Shown: in pieces, positions 1 through 8,512 of the stretch | Layout: each line of letters starts with the position of its first letter | Position numbering within the stretch: position 1 is the stretch's first letter | Notes under the pieces: model-generated | Database searches by the model: none | What the model was told of the DNA's origin: nothing | What the model saw: only the letters and a program-made list of their open reading frames with translations | NCBI GenBank assembly: GCA_023438885.1 | Contig: JAEXPS010000063.1 | Coordinates: 1 to 32,865, forward strand | DNA length: 32,865 bases | Reading direction: 5' to 3' | Source of the DNA: Actinomycetes bacterium | Lineage (GTDB): Bacteria; Actinomycetota; Actinomycetes; Actinomycetales; Cellulomonadaceae | Program-made: the position numbers and the translations under genes

Positions 1-943
1 CGACAGGCCGCACCCGGTCGGAGGCCAGCGAGGCGGTGCCGCGCAGCCGCTCGCGCAGGGCGGAGAGCCGGTACCAGAGCTCGCCGGCCTCCTGCACGTG
101 GGGCGCCGCCTGCGCCGCCTCCCGCTCGAGCCGGGCGAGCGAGGCGCGGACGGTCGACAGCTCGGCCTCCACGGCGTCGCGCCGCTCGAGCAGCGCGGTC
201 TCGTCGGCCACCTCCTGGGCGAGCTGGGCCTGGAGCTGGGCGAGCTCGTCGGCGAGGAGGCGCGCCTTGGCGTCGCGCAGGTTCGCCTGGACGACGGCCG
301 CCTTGCGGGCGACCTCGGCCTGCCGGCCGAGCGGGCCGAGCTGGCGGCGGATCTCGGCCGTGAGGTCGGTGATCCGCGTGAGGTTGGCCGCCATCGCGTC
401 CAGCTTGCGCAGGGCCTTCTCCTTGCGCCGCCGGTGCTTGAGCACCCCGGCGGCCTCCTCGATGAAGGCGCGGCGGTCCTCGGGGGTGGCGCGCAGCACC
501 TCGTCGAGGCGGCCCTGGCCCACCACGACGTGCATCTGGCGGCCCATGCCGGTGTCGGAGAGCAGCTCCTGGATGTCCAGCAACCGGCAGGTGCGCCCGT
601 TGATCGCGTACTCGGAACCGCCGTTGCGGAACAGGGTCCGCGAGATCGTCACCTCGGTGTACTCGATCGGCAGCACGCCGTCGTGGTTGTCGATCGTCAG
701 GGAGACCTCGGCGCGGCCCAGCGGCGGGCGGGCCGCGGTCCCGGCGAAGATCACGTCCTCCATCGAGCCGCCGCGCAGGGTCTTGGCGCCCTGCTCCCCC
801 ATCACCCAGGTGAGCGCGTCGACGACGTTGGACTTGCCGGACCCGTTGGGCCCGACGACGCACGTGATCCCCGGCTCGAGGCTCAGCGTCGTCGCCGAGG
901 CGAACGACTTGAAGCCGCGCAGCGTGAGGGTCTTCAGGTGCAC
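1..943 (-). CDS. smc: Chromosome segregation ATPase SMC, N-terminal part (runs off the window)
   Basis: SMC is the ATPase of the chromosome-compacting condensin complex. Only the first 314 codons are in the window; the gene continues beyond base 1. The head shows the usual N-terminal K-x-L-x-L-x-GFKSF motif at residues 4-14 and a Walker A loop GPNGSGKSN at 31-39, followed by the R-x-LFRNGGSEY region and GQGRLDE near residues 150-160. Heptad-like, Ala/Leu/Glu/Arg-rich coiled coil begins near residue 175 and fills the rest. GTG at 943 is chosen because it gives the conserved SMC start, and a TAGGCT -10-like box ends six bases upstream of it, which suggests a leaderless transcript. It lies just downstream of ndk on the same strand. 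The identification is certain; only the C-terminal half cannot be judged. Confidence 0.96.
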   Translation of the reverse strand, partial: MHLKTLTLRGFKSFASATTLSLEPGITCVVGPNGSGKSNVVDALTWVMGEQGAKTLRGGSMEDVIFAGTAARPPLGRAEVSLTIDNHDGVLPIEYTEVTISRTLFRNGGSEYAINGRTCRLLDIQELLSDTGMGRQMHVVVGQGRLDEVLRATPEDRRAFIEEAAGVLKHRRRKEKALRKLDAMAANLTRITDLTAEIRRQLGPLGRQAEVARKAAVVQANLRDAKARLLADELAQLQAQLAQEVADETALLERRDAVEAELSTVRASLARLEREAAQAAPHVQEAGELWYRLSALRERLRGTASLASDRVRPV

Positions 944-949
944 GGGGGC

Positions 950-955
950 AGCCTA
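950..955 (-). promoter_or_regulatory. -10 box for smc, leaderless arrangement
   Basis: On the minus strand TAGGCT is followed by six bases and then the GTG start of smc. There is no Shine-Dalgarno sequence in the gap, so transcription would begin at or beside the start codon. This fits the leaderless genes common in Actinobacteria. No clear -35 is visible. Inferred from sequence only. Confidence 0.45.
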
Positions 956-983
956 AGCGCGCCGGTGGGCCGGAGCCGGGAGG

Positions 984-1409
984 CTAGAGGCCCGGGAACC
1001 AGAGGGCGATCTCGCGCGCGGCGGACTGCGGGGAGTCCGAGCCGTGCACGATGTTCTCGATCGCCGGGGTGCCCCAGTCGCGGGCCAGGTCGCCCCGGAT
1101 GGTCCCGGGTGCGGCGGCCGTGGGGCTCGTCGCACCGGCCAGCGAGCGGAAGCCGTCGACGACGGCGTGGCCCTCGACCACCACCGCGACCACCGGGCCG
1201 GACGACATGAACTCGATGAGCGACGGCAGGAACGGCTTGCCGAGGTGCTCGGCGTAGTGCTCCTCGAGGAGAGCGGCGTCCGCGACGCGCAGCTCGAGCG
1301 CGACCAGCCGATAGCCCTTCGCCTCGATGCGTCGCAGCACCTCGCCGACGAGCCCACGGCGCACGCCGTCGGGCTTGACGAGGACGAGGGTGCGCTGCAG
1401 ATCGGCCAT
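984..1409 (-). CDS. ndk: Nucleoside diphosphate kinase
   Basis: Transfers the gamma-phosphate between nucleoside triphosphates and diphosphates through a phosphohistidine; cytoplasmic. The 141-residue length is normal for the family. The N-terminus carries the TLVLVKPDGV strand-loop (residues 7-16), and the catalytic histidine is H122 in the signature NIVHGSDS (119-126). A TAAGGT box sits seven bases before the ATG, with no Shine-Dalgarno sequence, so it may be transcribed leaderless. It lies between DUF4233 and smc on the same strand. A DUF4233-ndk neighbourhood next to folC is common in Actinobacteria. Nothing unusual in the protein. Confidence 0.97.
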   Translation of the reverse strand: MADLQRTLVLVKPDGVRRGLVGEVLRRIEAKGYRLVALELRVADAALLEEHYAEHLGKPFLPSLIEFMSSGPVVAVVVEGHAVVDGFRSLAGATSPTAAAPGTIRGDLARDWGTPAIENIVHGSDSPQSAAREIALWFPGL

Positions 1410-1416
1410 GGCGGGA

Positions 1417-1422
1417 ACCTTA
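1417..1422 (-). promoter_or_regulatory. -10 box for ndk, leaderless arrangement
   Basis: TAAGGT on the minus strand, seven bases before the ndk ATG. No ribosome binding site lies in between. If active, it gives ndk its own promoter inside the folC-dhaL-DUF4233-ndk run. Confidence 0.4.
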
Positions 1423-1445
1423 TCGGGCGCGGCGCCGCGCTTCGC

Positions 1446-1859
1446 TCAGCGCTGTCGCGGCGGCCGCGGTGGTTCCACGGCGTCCGGGTGCTCGGCGTCG
1501 AACGCCGCACGTTCACGGTCGATCCGGGTGCCGAGCCGCAGCATCGCGATCCACAGCACCACGAAGATGCCGCCGACGATCCACGCCATCGGCACCCAGA
1601 ACCCGAGCGCGAGCAGCGGCACCTGGGCGATCGACCCCGCCACCCGTCCCCAGGCGTGCCTCTGGAGGCCGGCGAGCACGGCGAGCAGTGCCGCGAGGCC
1701 CAGCCCGACGCCCCAGACGGCGCCGGCCGGGGCCACCCGCAGCCCGTAGGCGACGAGCGTCGCGAACAGGGCGACGAACGCCTCGAGCAGCAGCATCGTC
1801 TCGGCGAACACCACCGTCGCGGGTCGCTTCCGCCGGATCGCCGGCTGGGCGTCGGTCAC
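1446..1859 (-). CDS. DUF4233 small membrane protein
   Basis: A 137-residue protein with a basic N-terminus, four predicted hydrophobic segments (about residues 15-37, 43-63, 72-88 and 90-110) and a charged C-terminal tail. It matches the DUF4233 family by its start (RRK-x-ATVVFAETMLLLEAF) and by position next to folC and ndk, where actinobacterial DUF4233 genes usually sit. Function is unknown. The GTG start at 1859 overlaps the TGA of dhaL in a GTGA arrangement, so it is probably translated by coupling to dhaL. A longer frame continues upstream but runs inside dhaL and is not used. Confidence 0.85.
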   Translation of the reverse strand: MTDAQPAIRRKRPATVVFAETMLLLEAFVALFATLVAYGLRVAPAGAVWGVGLGLAALLAVLAGLQRHAWGRVAGSIAQVPLLALGFWVPMAWIVGGIFVVLWIAMLRLGTRIDRERAAFDAEHPDAVEPPRPPRQR

Positions 1860-2491
1860 CGCGCCGCCGCCTCCGCCGCCGCCCGCAGGATCAGCTCGCT
1901 CGAGCGCGCGCCGGGGTCCAGGTGCCCCGCCGATCGCTGCCCCAGGTAGGACGCCCGGCCCTTCGTCGCCACGAGCGGGATGGTAGCCAGCGCGCCGGCC
2001 TCCGCCGCCACACCGGCGGCGGCGAGCACGCCGGCTGCGGACGCGCCGTTGTCCGCCGCCTCCACCGCCGCGTCCACGGCCGGAGCCCACGCGTCCACCA
2101 TCGTCTTCTCGCCGGGGGAGGCATGGCCCCGCGCGACGATCCCGTCGAGCGCGGCCTCGAGGAGCGCCACCACCGCCGCCGCGCCGAGCTGCGGGCCGTC
2201 GGCAGCCCTGGCCGCCCGCAGGAACGCCGTCCCGTACAGCGGGCCGGCCGCACCCCCGACGGTCGACATCAGCGTGGTCGCCACCAGCTGCAGCACGTCA
2301 CCGACGGTGCCGGGCACCTCGGTCTGGGCATCGATCCGCCGCACCACGGCGCCGAAGCCCCGGTGCAGGTTGTCGCCGTGGTCTCCGTCGCCGATCTGCC
2401 GGTCGAGGTCGGTCAGCTCCTCGCGGTGCTCGGCGATCGCCGTCGCCGCACCTCGGACCCAGTCCAGCGCCCAGCCCACGTCCAGCGACAT
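1856..2491 (-). CDS. dhaL: Stand-alone DhaL: dihydroxyacetone kinase ADP/ATP-binding subunit
   Basis: DhaL holds the nucleotide in PTS-dependent dihydroxyacetone kinases and passes phosphate to dihydroxyacetone bound on DhaK. All hallmarks are visible in 211 residues: magnesium-binding aspartates D30, D35 and D37 in the DRQIGDGDHGDN loop, the M-S-T-VGGAAGPLYGTAF helix near residues 80-93, PGEKTMVDAWAPA near 130, and KGRASYLG-x-RSAGHLDPGA near the C-terminus. The ATG at 2491 has a perfect AGGAGG upstream. Its partners dhaK and dhaM are not in the window, and the gene sits between folC and DUF4233, which normally adjoin. It may work with a distant DhaK or in another phosphotransfer role. The family call is firm; the substrate is not. 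Confidence 0.88.
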   Translation of the reverse strand: MSLDVGWALDWVRGAATAIAEHREELTDLDRQIGDGDHGDNLHRGFGAVVRRIDAQTEVPGTVGDVLQLVATTLMSTVGGAAGPLYGTAFLRAARAADGPQLGAAAVVALLEAALDGIVARGHASPGEKTMVDAWAPAVDAAVEAADNGASAAGVLAAAGVAAEAGALATIPLVATKGRASYLGQRSAGHLDPGARSSELILRAAAEAAAR

Positions 2492-2602
2492 GCTCCTCCT
2501 CAGGATCGCCGTCTTCGACCATAGACGACTCCCCGCCGTGCCCCGTCCGCCGCCCACCACAACGTTGGCGAAACGAGACCTTGGCGTGCGGCGACGACCC
2601 CG

Positions 2603-3946
2603 TCAGCGCCCGAGCAGCACCCGCGCCTCGGCGACGAGGTACAGCGACCCCGTCACCACCACGCCGGCGCCGCGCTCCACCTCCGACTCGGCGCGTTCCA
2701 CGGCGAGCGCCACCGCCTCGTCGAGCCGCTCGGCTCGGTGCACGCGGTCAGGCCCGAACACGTCCTGCGCGATCTGCGCGAGGTCGTCGACGTCCATCGA
2801 CCGCGAGGTCGAGGCGCGCGTGACCACCACCTCGGCAAGCACCGGCTCCAGGAGCCCGAGCATCGCCTCGGGATCCTTGTCGTTCATCACCGCGAAGACG
2901 CCGACGACCCGGGAGAACGCGAACGCCTCGTCCAACGCCGCCACCAGCGCCGCGGTGCCGTTCGGGTTGTGCGCCCCGTCGACGACGACCGTCGGGGACG
3001 ACCGCACCACCTCGAGTCGCCCCGGCGAGGTGACGTCGCCGAACGCCGCCTCGACCACCTCCCCGGCCAGCGCCGCCCCGCCGGTGAGCAGCGCCTCCGT
3101 CGCCACCAGGGCCAGCAGCGCGTTGTGGGCCTGGTGCTCGCCGTGCAGCGGCAGGTACACGTCCGTGTACACCCCGCCGAGGCCGCGCAGCGTCAGCAGC
3201 TGGCCCCCCACCGCCACCGCGCGCTCCACCACCGCGATGTCGACGTCCTCGCGCACCACCCGCGCGCCCTTGGCCGCCGCTTCGGCGAGGATCACCCCCT
3301 CGACGTCCTCGGCCTGGCGGGCGACCACCACGGTGCCCCCCTCCTCGATGATCCCGGCCTTCTCCCCCGCGATCTCGACGAGCGAGTGGCCCAGGAAGCG
3401 CTCGTGGTCCAGCGCCACCGGCGCGATCACCTGCACCTGCGAGGCGACCACGTTCGTCGAGTCCCAGCGCCCGCCCATGCCGACCTCGACCACCGCGACG
3501 TCCACGGGAGCGTCCGCGAACGCCGCGAAGGCCATCACGGTCAGCACCTCGTACGACGACAGCCGCGGCCCGCCGCGCTCGAGCCACCGCCTGTCCACGA
3601 TCTCGACGTAGGGCTCGACGTCCCGCCACACCTCGACGAACCGCTCGCCGGTGATCGGCTCGCCGTCGATCGCGATCCGCTCGGTCACCGTGGTCAGGTG
3701 CGGCGACGTGAACCGCCCGGTCCGTAGCCCGTGCTCGCGCAGCAGGCGCTCGGCCATCCGGGAGGTCGACGTCTTCCCGTTCGTGCCGGTGATGTGCACC
3801 ACCCGGTACGCCAGCTGCGGGTCGCCCAGCAGCTCGCACACCTCGCGGACCCGCTCGATCGTCGGGTCGATGTCGTCCTCCGGCCGCCGCGCCATGATCT
3901 GCGCCGCGACCTGCTCGTACTCCTGCTGTGCCCGCTCGTCCGCCAC
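2603..3946 (-). CDS. folC: Bifunctional folylpolyglutamate synthase / dihydrofolate synthase
   Basis: Adds glutamate to dihydropteroate and then to folates, using ATP. The 447-residue protein has the Mur-ligase P-loop GTNGKTS at 54-60, the folate-loop TSPHLTTVTERI just after, EVGMGGRWDSTN in the middle, the catalytic-site histidine in ALDHERFLG, and the C-terminal-domain motif DGAHNPNG beginning at D323. It ends with the VTGSLYLVAEA motif. GTG at 3946 is preferred over an upstream in-frame ATG: a TACGCT -10-like box lies eight bases before the GTG, and the extra 17 residues are not family-like. It is followed on the same strand by dhaL after 111 bp and is divergent from the Mur-ligase-like gene at 4009. 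Confidence 0.96.
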   Translation of the reverse strand: MADERAQQEYEQVAAQIMARRPEDDIDPTIERVREVCELLGDPQLAYRVVHITGTNGKTSTSRMAERLLREHGLRTGRFTSPHLTTVTERIAIDGEPITGERFVEVWRDVEPYVEIVDRRWLERGGPRLSSYEVLTVMAFAAFADAPVDVAVVEVGMGGRWDSTNVVASQVQVIAPVALDHERFLGHSLVEIAGEKAGIIEEGGTVVVARQAEDVEGVILAEAAAKGARVVREDVDIAVVERAVAVGGQLLTLRGLGGVYTDVYLPLHGEHQAHNALLALVATEALLTGGAALAGEVVEAAFGDVTSPGRLEVVRSSPTVVVDGAHNPNGTAALVAALDEAFAFSRVVGVFAVMNDKDPEAMLGLLEPVLAEVVVTRASTSRSMDVDDLAQIAQDVFGPDRVHRAERLDEAVALAVERAESEVERGAGVVVTGSLYLVAEARVLLGR

Positions 3947-3954
3947 GGTCCGCC

Positions 3955-4000
3955 AGCGTAGGCGCCGCGTGCCATCCAAGCCCACGCACTGTGGCACGCT
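3955..4000. promoter_or_regulatory. Divergent promoter between folC and the Mur-ligase-like gene
   Basis: Only 62 bp separate the two start codons. On the minus strand TACGCT (3955-3960) lies eight bases before the folC GTG. On the plus strand CACGCT (3995-4000) lies eight bases before the ATG at 4009. Neither gene shows a Shine-Dalgarno sequence, so both may be leaderless and share regulation. -35 boxes are not obvious. Confidence 0.4.
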
Positions 4001-4008
4001 TGCGGGCG

Positions 4009-5277
4009 ATGCCCGCCCGCCACCTCCCTTCCGACGAGCCGTTCTTCGCCGAGTGGCGCGAGCGGACTCCTTCCTCGCACCGTTCGCTCACCCGCGCGGC
4101 CGCGATCGGCCACGTGCTCGGCGCGCTGCCCCAGACCGTCCCTGTGCTGACCGTCGTCGGCTCGAAGGGCAAGGGCACCGCGGCCCTGCACGCCGCGGCG
4201 ACCCTGAGCGCCTACCTGCGCCCCGACGGGGGCTTCCTGCGCGTCGGCCTGGTCACCTCCCCGTCGCTGCGCACCAACCGCGAACGGATCCGGCTCGACG
4301 GGCGGGCGATCGACGAGCCCGCACTCGACGACCTCGCGGCCCGCCTGGCCTCGGCCCGCGCCGCCGTCCCCGTGGCCGGCGAGGACTACCTGTCCCCCAC
4401 TGGCGCCTACACGGTGGCCGGCGTCGCGTGGCTCACCGCCGTCGGTGCCGACGTGATCGTCCTCGAGGAGGGCCTGGGCGGCGCGTCCGACGAGGTCAGC
4501 CTCTTCACCCCGGACGTCGTCGCCCTCAGCGACGTGTTCGCGGAGCACGCCGACCTGCTCGGCGGCACCCTGCCGGCCGTCGCACGCGACCTGCTCGGCG
4601 TCGTCGCCCCGGGGCGTACCGACCTGGTCACCGGTGCCCAGCACCCCGCCGTCGAGGAGGCCATCACGGCCTGCTCGCCCGCCTTCCGCCGGCCGCCCGA
4701 CGAGGCCGGCTCCGCGGTACCCAAGACGCTCGCCCCGCTGACCCGCCGCAACGCCGTCCTCGGTGAGACCGCGGCGCGCACACTGGCGGCCCGCCACGGC
4801 TGGTCGTTCGACGAGCCCGCTGCCCGCGCAGCCCTGGCCACCGTGCGCCTCCCCGGCCGCGCCAGCCGGCACGTCACGCCTCAGGGTGCCCACGTGATGG
4901 TCGACGGCGCGATCTCGCTCTCCGGCGTGCGGACCGCGGCCGAGGAGTACGCCCACTGGACCGGCGCGTCCGACCGCGCGGTCGCCTGCTTCCCGGACGA
5001 CAAGGACGTCATGGCCTGTTACGCGGCGCTCTCGGCGTTCGCCGAGGTCTCGGCGACCCGGGTCGGGACGCACCTGCGCTTCGCGGCCACGCAGCGCCTG
5101 CACGCGAACGTCCTGAACGTCGAGGACGCCCTGCGCTCCGCGGTCGCGGCAGGCGGCTGCCTGGCCGTGGGCACGCAGTCGTTCGTCGGGGTGGTCCTGG
5201 ACGTGCTGGACGTGCCGACGGACGACGCCTACGACGCTCCGAAGCTCAGCGCCCCGCCACCTCGAGCGCGACGCTGA
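4009..5277 (+). CDS. Mur-ligase superfamily protein, divergent FolC paralogue
   Basis: A 422-residue protein related to FolC but not a standard one. It keeps an ATP P-loop, here GSKGKGT (51-57), an SPSLRTNRERIRLDG loop equivalent to the FolC SPHL-TERI region, and E-x-GLGG in the central domain. It lacks the FolC histidine after SP, and the position of DGAHNP is occupied by DGAISL (from D299). DDKD near residue 330 and TQSFVG near the C-terminus mirror NDKD and TGSLYL of FolC. It is divergent from folC and its last 32 bp overlap the 3' end of ileS tail-to-tail. The start at 4009 avoids running into folC. An amide-ligase function on an unknown acid is likely, but the substrate cannot be named. 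Confidence 0.8.
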   Translation: MPARHLPSDEPFFAEWRERTPSSHRSLTRAAAIGHVLGALPQTVPVLTVVGSKGKGTAALHAAATLSAYLRPDGGFLRVGLVTSPSLRTNRERIRLDGRAIDEPALDDLAARLASARAAVPVAGEDYLSPTGAYTVAGVAWLTAVGADVIVLEEGLGGASDEVSLFTPDVVALSDVFAEHADLLGGTLPAVARDLLGVVAPGRTDLVTGAQHPAVEEAITACSPAFRRPPDEAGSAVPKTLAPLTRRNAVLGETAARTLAARHGWSFDEPAARAALATVRLPGRASRHVTPQGAHVMVDGAISLSGVRTAAEEYAHWTGASDRAVACFPDDKDVMACYAALSAFAEVSATRVGTHLRFAATQRLHANVLNVEDALRSAVAAGGCLAVGTQSFVGVVLDVLDVPTDDAYDAPKLSAPPPRARR

Positions 5278-8200
5278 CCTCGTCCGCCTCGCGCACGACG
5301 AGGGACGTGGCCAGCGTCTCGCGTGCCACGAAGTCGCGGTGCGCCTCGACCGCCGCTACCTGATCGGCGGGCACGCCGAGGGTCAGGGCGATCCGGTCGG
5401 AGACGTTCAGCCCGGCCGCCTTGCGCGCGTCCTGCACCGCACGCACGGCGTCGCGCGCGTGGCCCTCCGCGCGCAGCTCGTCGTCGAGCGCCAGGTCGAG
5501 CACCACGAAGCCCGCGCCGCCCGGAAGCACCGCCGCCGCAACCTCGCCGTCGCCGCCGCCGGCCACGACCGTCGTCAGCTCGTACTCGGCCGGCTCGAGC
5601 GGCACCTGCGCGCCGTCGACGCTCACCACCACGCCGTCGGCCGTCTCGGTCCACGCGCCGGACTTGGCCGCCTGGATCACGCCCTGCACGGCCCGCCCGA
5701 GCCGCGGTCCGGCCGCCCGGGCGTTGACCGCCAGCCGGCGGGAGACGCCGTACCGGGAGGCCGTCGCCTCGTCGTCGTGCGCCAGCACCACCTGCTTGAC
5801 GTTGAGCTCGCCCGCCAGAACCTCGGTGTAGGCGGCGGCACCGTCCGGGTCCGCCACGGCGAGCGTGAGCGTGCGCAGGGGCTGGCGCACCCGGATCTGG
5901 TGCGCCTTGCGCAGGCCCAGCGTGGTCGAGACCGCCTGCCGCACCACGTCGATGACGTCGGTGAGGCCCGGCTCCAGCGGTGCCACGGCCGTGGGCCAGT
6001 CGGTCAGGTGCACCGATCGACCACCCGTCAGGCCGCGCCAGATCTCCTCGGCGACCATCGGCGCGAGCGGCGCCATCACGCGGGCGAGCGTCTCGAGCAC
6101 GGTGAACAGGGTGTCGAAGGCGTCGTCGTCCTCGGCCCAGAACCGGTCACGCTGCGTGCGCACGTACCAGTTGGTCAGCACGTCGAGGTGCTCGCGCACC
6201 AGGGCGCACGCCGTGGCGATGTCGTAGGCGTCGAGCGCGCCGCCCGCGGCGTCGACCAGCTCCTGGGTGCGGGCCAGCAGGTACCGGTCCATCGGCACCA
6301 TGCCGCTCACGCGCGCCGGGTCGACCCGCTTCGCCACGTACCCGGCACCGCCGTCGGCCGCGCCCGCGTACAGGGTGAAGAAGTAGTACGTCGACCACAG
6401 CGGCAGCAGCACCTGGCGCACGCCCTCGCGGATGTTCTCCTCCGCCACCACGAGGTTGCCGCCCCGCAGCACCGGCGACGACATCAGCGCCCAGCGCACG
6501 GCGTCCGAGCCGTAGGTGTCGAACATCTCCATCGGGTCGGGGAAGTTGCGCAGCGACTTGCTCGCCTTGCGGCCGTCGTCACCGAGCACGATGCCGTGGC
6601 AGATGCACGACGAGAACGCCGGCCGGTCGAACAGCGCCGTGGCCAGCACGTGCAGCGTGTAGAACCAGCCGCGGGTCTGCCCGATGTACTCGACGATGAA
6701 GTCGCCCGGGTAGTGGTGCTCGAACCAGTCCCGGTTCTCGAAGGGGTAGTGCACCTGGGCGTACGGCATCGACCCGGAGTCGAACCACACGTCGAGCACG
6801 TCGCTGATCCGCCGCATCGTCGCCCGGCCCGTCGGGTCGTCCGGGTTCGGGCGCGTCAGCTCGTCGATCCACGGGCGGTGCAGGTCGGGCTCGCCCGCCT
6901 CGTTGCGCGGCAGCCGGCCGAAGTCGGCCTCCAGCTCCGCGAACGAGCCGTAGACGTCGACCCGCGGGTAGGCGGGGTCGTCGGACACCCACACCGGGAT
7001 CGGCGTGCCCCAGTAGCGGTTGCGGCTGATCGACCAGTCGCGGGCGCCGGCGAGCCAGTTGCCGAAGATCCCGTCGCGGATGTGCTCGGGGGTCCAGTCG
7101 ATCTGCTGGTTGAGCTCGACCATCCGGTCCCGGAAGGCCGTGACGCGGATGAACCAGGACGAGACGGCCTTGTAGATCAACGGGTTCCGGCAGCGCCAGC
7201 AGTGCGGGTAGGCGTGCACGTAGGACGCCTGGCGCAGCAGCCGGCCGTCCTCGCGCAGCCGCCGGATGATGGGCATGTTCGCCTCGAACACCTGCTGCCC
7301 GGCGAAGTCCGCGACCACCGGGGTGAACACGCCGGAGTCGTCGACCGAGAGCAGCGTCGGGATGCCCGCCGCGTCGCAGGCCTCCTGGTCCACCTCGCCG
7401 TACGCCGGCGCCAGGTGCACGATGCCGGTGCCGTCCTCCGTGGTGACGAAGTCGCCGACGAGCACGCGCCACGCGGTGTCCGTGCCGTAGGTCTGCGTGT
7501 CCGCGAAGTAGTCGAAGAGCCGCTCGTAGCGCAGGCCTTCCAGCTCGGCGCCGCGCACCTCGCGCGTCACCGCCGCCGCGGCCTCGTCGGGCGAGGCGTA
7601 GCCCAGGTCCTTCGCGTACGACGAGAGCAGGTCGCGCGCCAGCAGGAACGGGCCGTCCCCCGCCGAGGTGCCGTTCGGCCCGGCCGGCACGACGACGTAC
7701 GTGATCTGCGGACCCACCGCGATCGCCTCGTTGGTCGGCAGGGGCCCGGGCGTCGGGGGCCAGGCGATCGCCGGGACGCCGGCCAGGCCGAGCGCCTCGG
7801 CCTGCTCGCCCACGAACGGGAACGTCACCGTCACCGTCTGGTCCTGCCGGTCGGCGTAGACGTCGTCGTCCATCCGCAGCTCGTGCGCGGACAGCGGCGT
7901 CTGGTCGTTCCAGCAGTACGGCAGCACGCGGTAGCCCTCGTAGGCGAGCCCCTTGTCGTACAGCGTCTTGAAGCTCCAGATCACCGACTCCATGAAGGTC
8001 GGGTCGAGCGTCTTGTAGTCGTGGTCGAAGTCCACCCAGCGCGCCTGGCGGGTGACGTACTCACGCCACTCGTGCGTGTACCGCAGCACCGACTCCCGGC
8101 ACGCCGCGTTGAACGCCGCGATGCCCATCTCCTCGATCTGGGACTTGTCGCTGATGCCGAGGATCCGCTGTGCCTCGAGCTCGGCGGGCAGCCCGTGGGT

Positions 8201-8512
8201 GTCCCAGCCGAACCGGCGCTCCACCCGCCGCCCGCGCATCGTCTGGAACCGGGGCACCACGTCCTTGACGTAGCCCGTCAGCAGGTGACCGTAGTGCGGC
8301 AGCCCGTTGGCGAAGGGCGGGCCGTCGTAGAAGACGAACTCGTTGTCGCCGTGCTCGCCGGCCGGCCTGGCCTCCACGGAGGCGACGAAGGTGTCGTCGT
8401 CCTGCCAGTACGCCAGGACCTCCCGCTCGAGGGCAGGCAGGTCGGGCGAGGCCGGGACGGCGTCGGGTCGGTGCAGCGGGTAGCCCACGGGCGGTGCTCC
8501 TGTGTCGTCCAT
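5246..8512 (-). CDS. ileS: Isoleucyl-tRNA synthetase
   Basis: Charges tRNA-Ile. 1088 residues, the length of the eukaryote-like IleRS class found in many Actinobacteria. The class I signature is PPFANGLPHYGHL with HYGH at 73-76, followed by GWDTHGLPAE. The editing domain occupies roughly residues 220-420. WDSISRNRYWGTPIP-type core (written here as DWSISRNRYWGTPIP) and GQTRGWFYTLH are present. The second signature reads KASKS at 649-653 rather than KMSKS. The C-terminal anticodon-binding region follows. The start at 8512 lies directly after a T-box leader; an in-frame ATG five codons upstream is an alternative, and neither has a good Shine-Dalgarno sequence. The 3' end overlaps the convergent Mur-ligase-like gene by 32 bp. 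Confidence 0.97.
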   Translation of the reverse strand: MDDTGAPPVGYPLHRPDAVPASPDLPALEREVLAYWQDDDTFVASVEARPAGEHGDNEFVFYDGPPFANGLPHYGHLLTGYVKDVVPRFQTMRGRRVERRFGWDTHGLPAELEAQRILGISDKSQIEEMGIAAFNAACRESVLRYTHEWREYVTRQARWVDFDHDYKTLDPTFMESVIWSFKTLYDKGLAYEGYRVLPYCWNDQTPLSAHELRMDDDVYADRQDQTVTVTFPFVGEQAEALGLAGVPAIAWPPTPGPLPTNEAIAVGPQITYVVVPAGPNGTSAGDGPFLLARDLLSSYAKDLGYASPDEAAAAVTREVRGAELEGLRYERLFDYFADTQTYGTDTAWRVLVGDFVTTEDGTGIVHLAPAYGEVDQEACDAAGIPTLLSVDDSGVFTPVVADFAGQQVFEANMPIIRRLREDGRLLRQASYVHAYPHCWRCRNPLIYKAVSSWFIRVTAFRDRMVELNQQIDWTPEHIRDGIFGNWLAGARDWSISRNRYWGTPIPVWVSDDPAYPRVDVYGSFAELEADFGRLPRNEAGEPDLHRPWIDELTRPNPDDPTGRATMRRISDVLDVWFDSGSMPYAQVHYPFENRDWFEHHYPGDFIVEYIGQTRGWFYTLHVLATALFDRPAFSSCICHGIVLGDDGRKASKSLRNFPDPMEMFDTYGSDAVRWALMSSPVLRGGNLVVAEENIREGVRQVLLPLWSTYYFFTLYAGAADGGAGYVAKRVDPARVSGMVPMDRYLLARTQELVDAAGGALDAYDIATACALVREHLDVLTNWYVRTQRDRFWAEDDDAFDTLFTVLETLARVMAPLAPMVAEEIWRGLTGGRSVHLTDWPTAVAPLEPGLTDVIDVVRQAVSTTLGLRKAHQIRVRQPLRTLTLAVADPDGAAAYTEVLAGELNVKQVVLAHDDEATASRYGVSRRLAVNARAAGPRLGRAVQGVIQAAKSGAWTETADGVVVSVDGAQVPLEPAEYELTTVVAGGGDGEVAAAVLPGGAGFVVLDLALDDELRAEGHARDAVRAVQDARKAAGLNVSDRIALTLGVPADQVAAVEAHRDFVARETLATSLVVREADEVSVALEVAGR

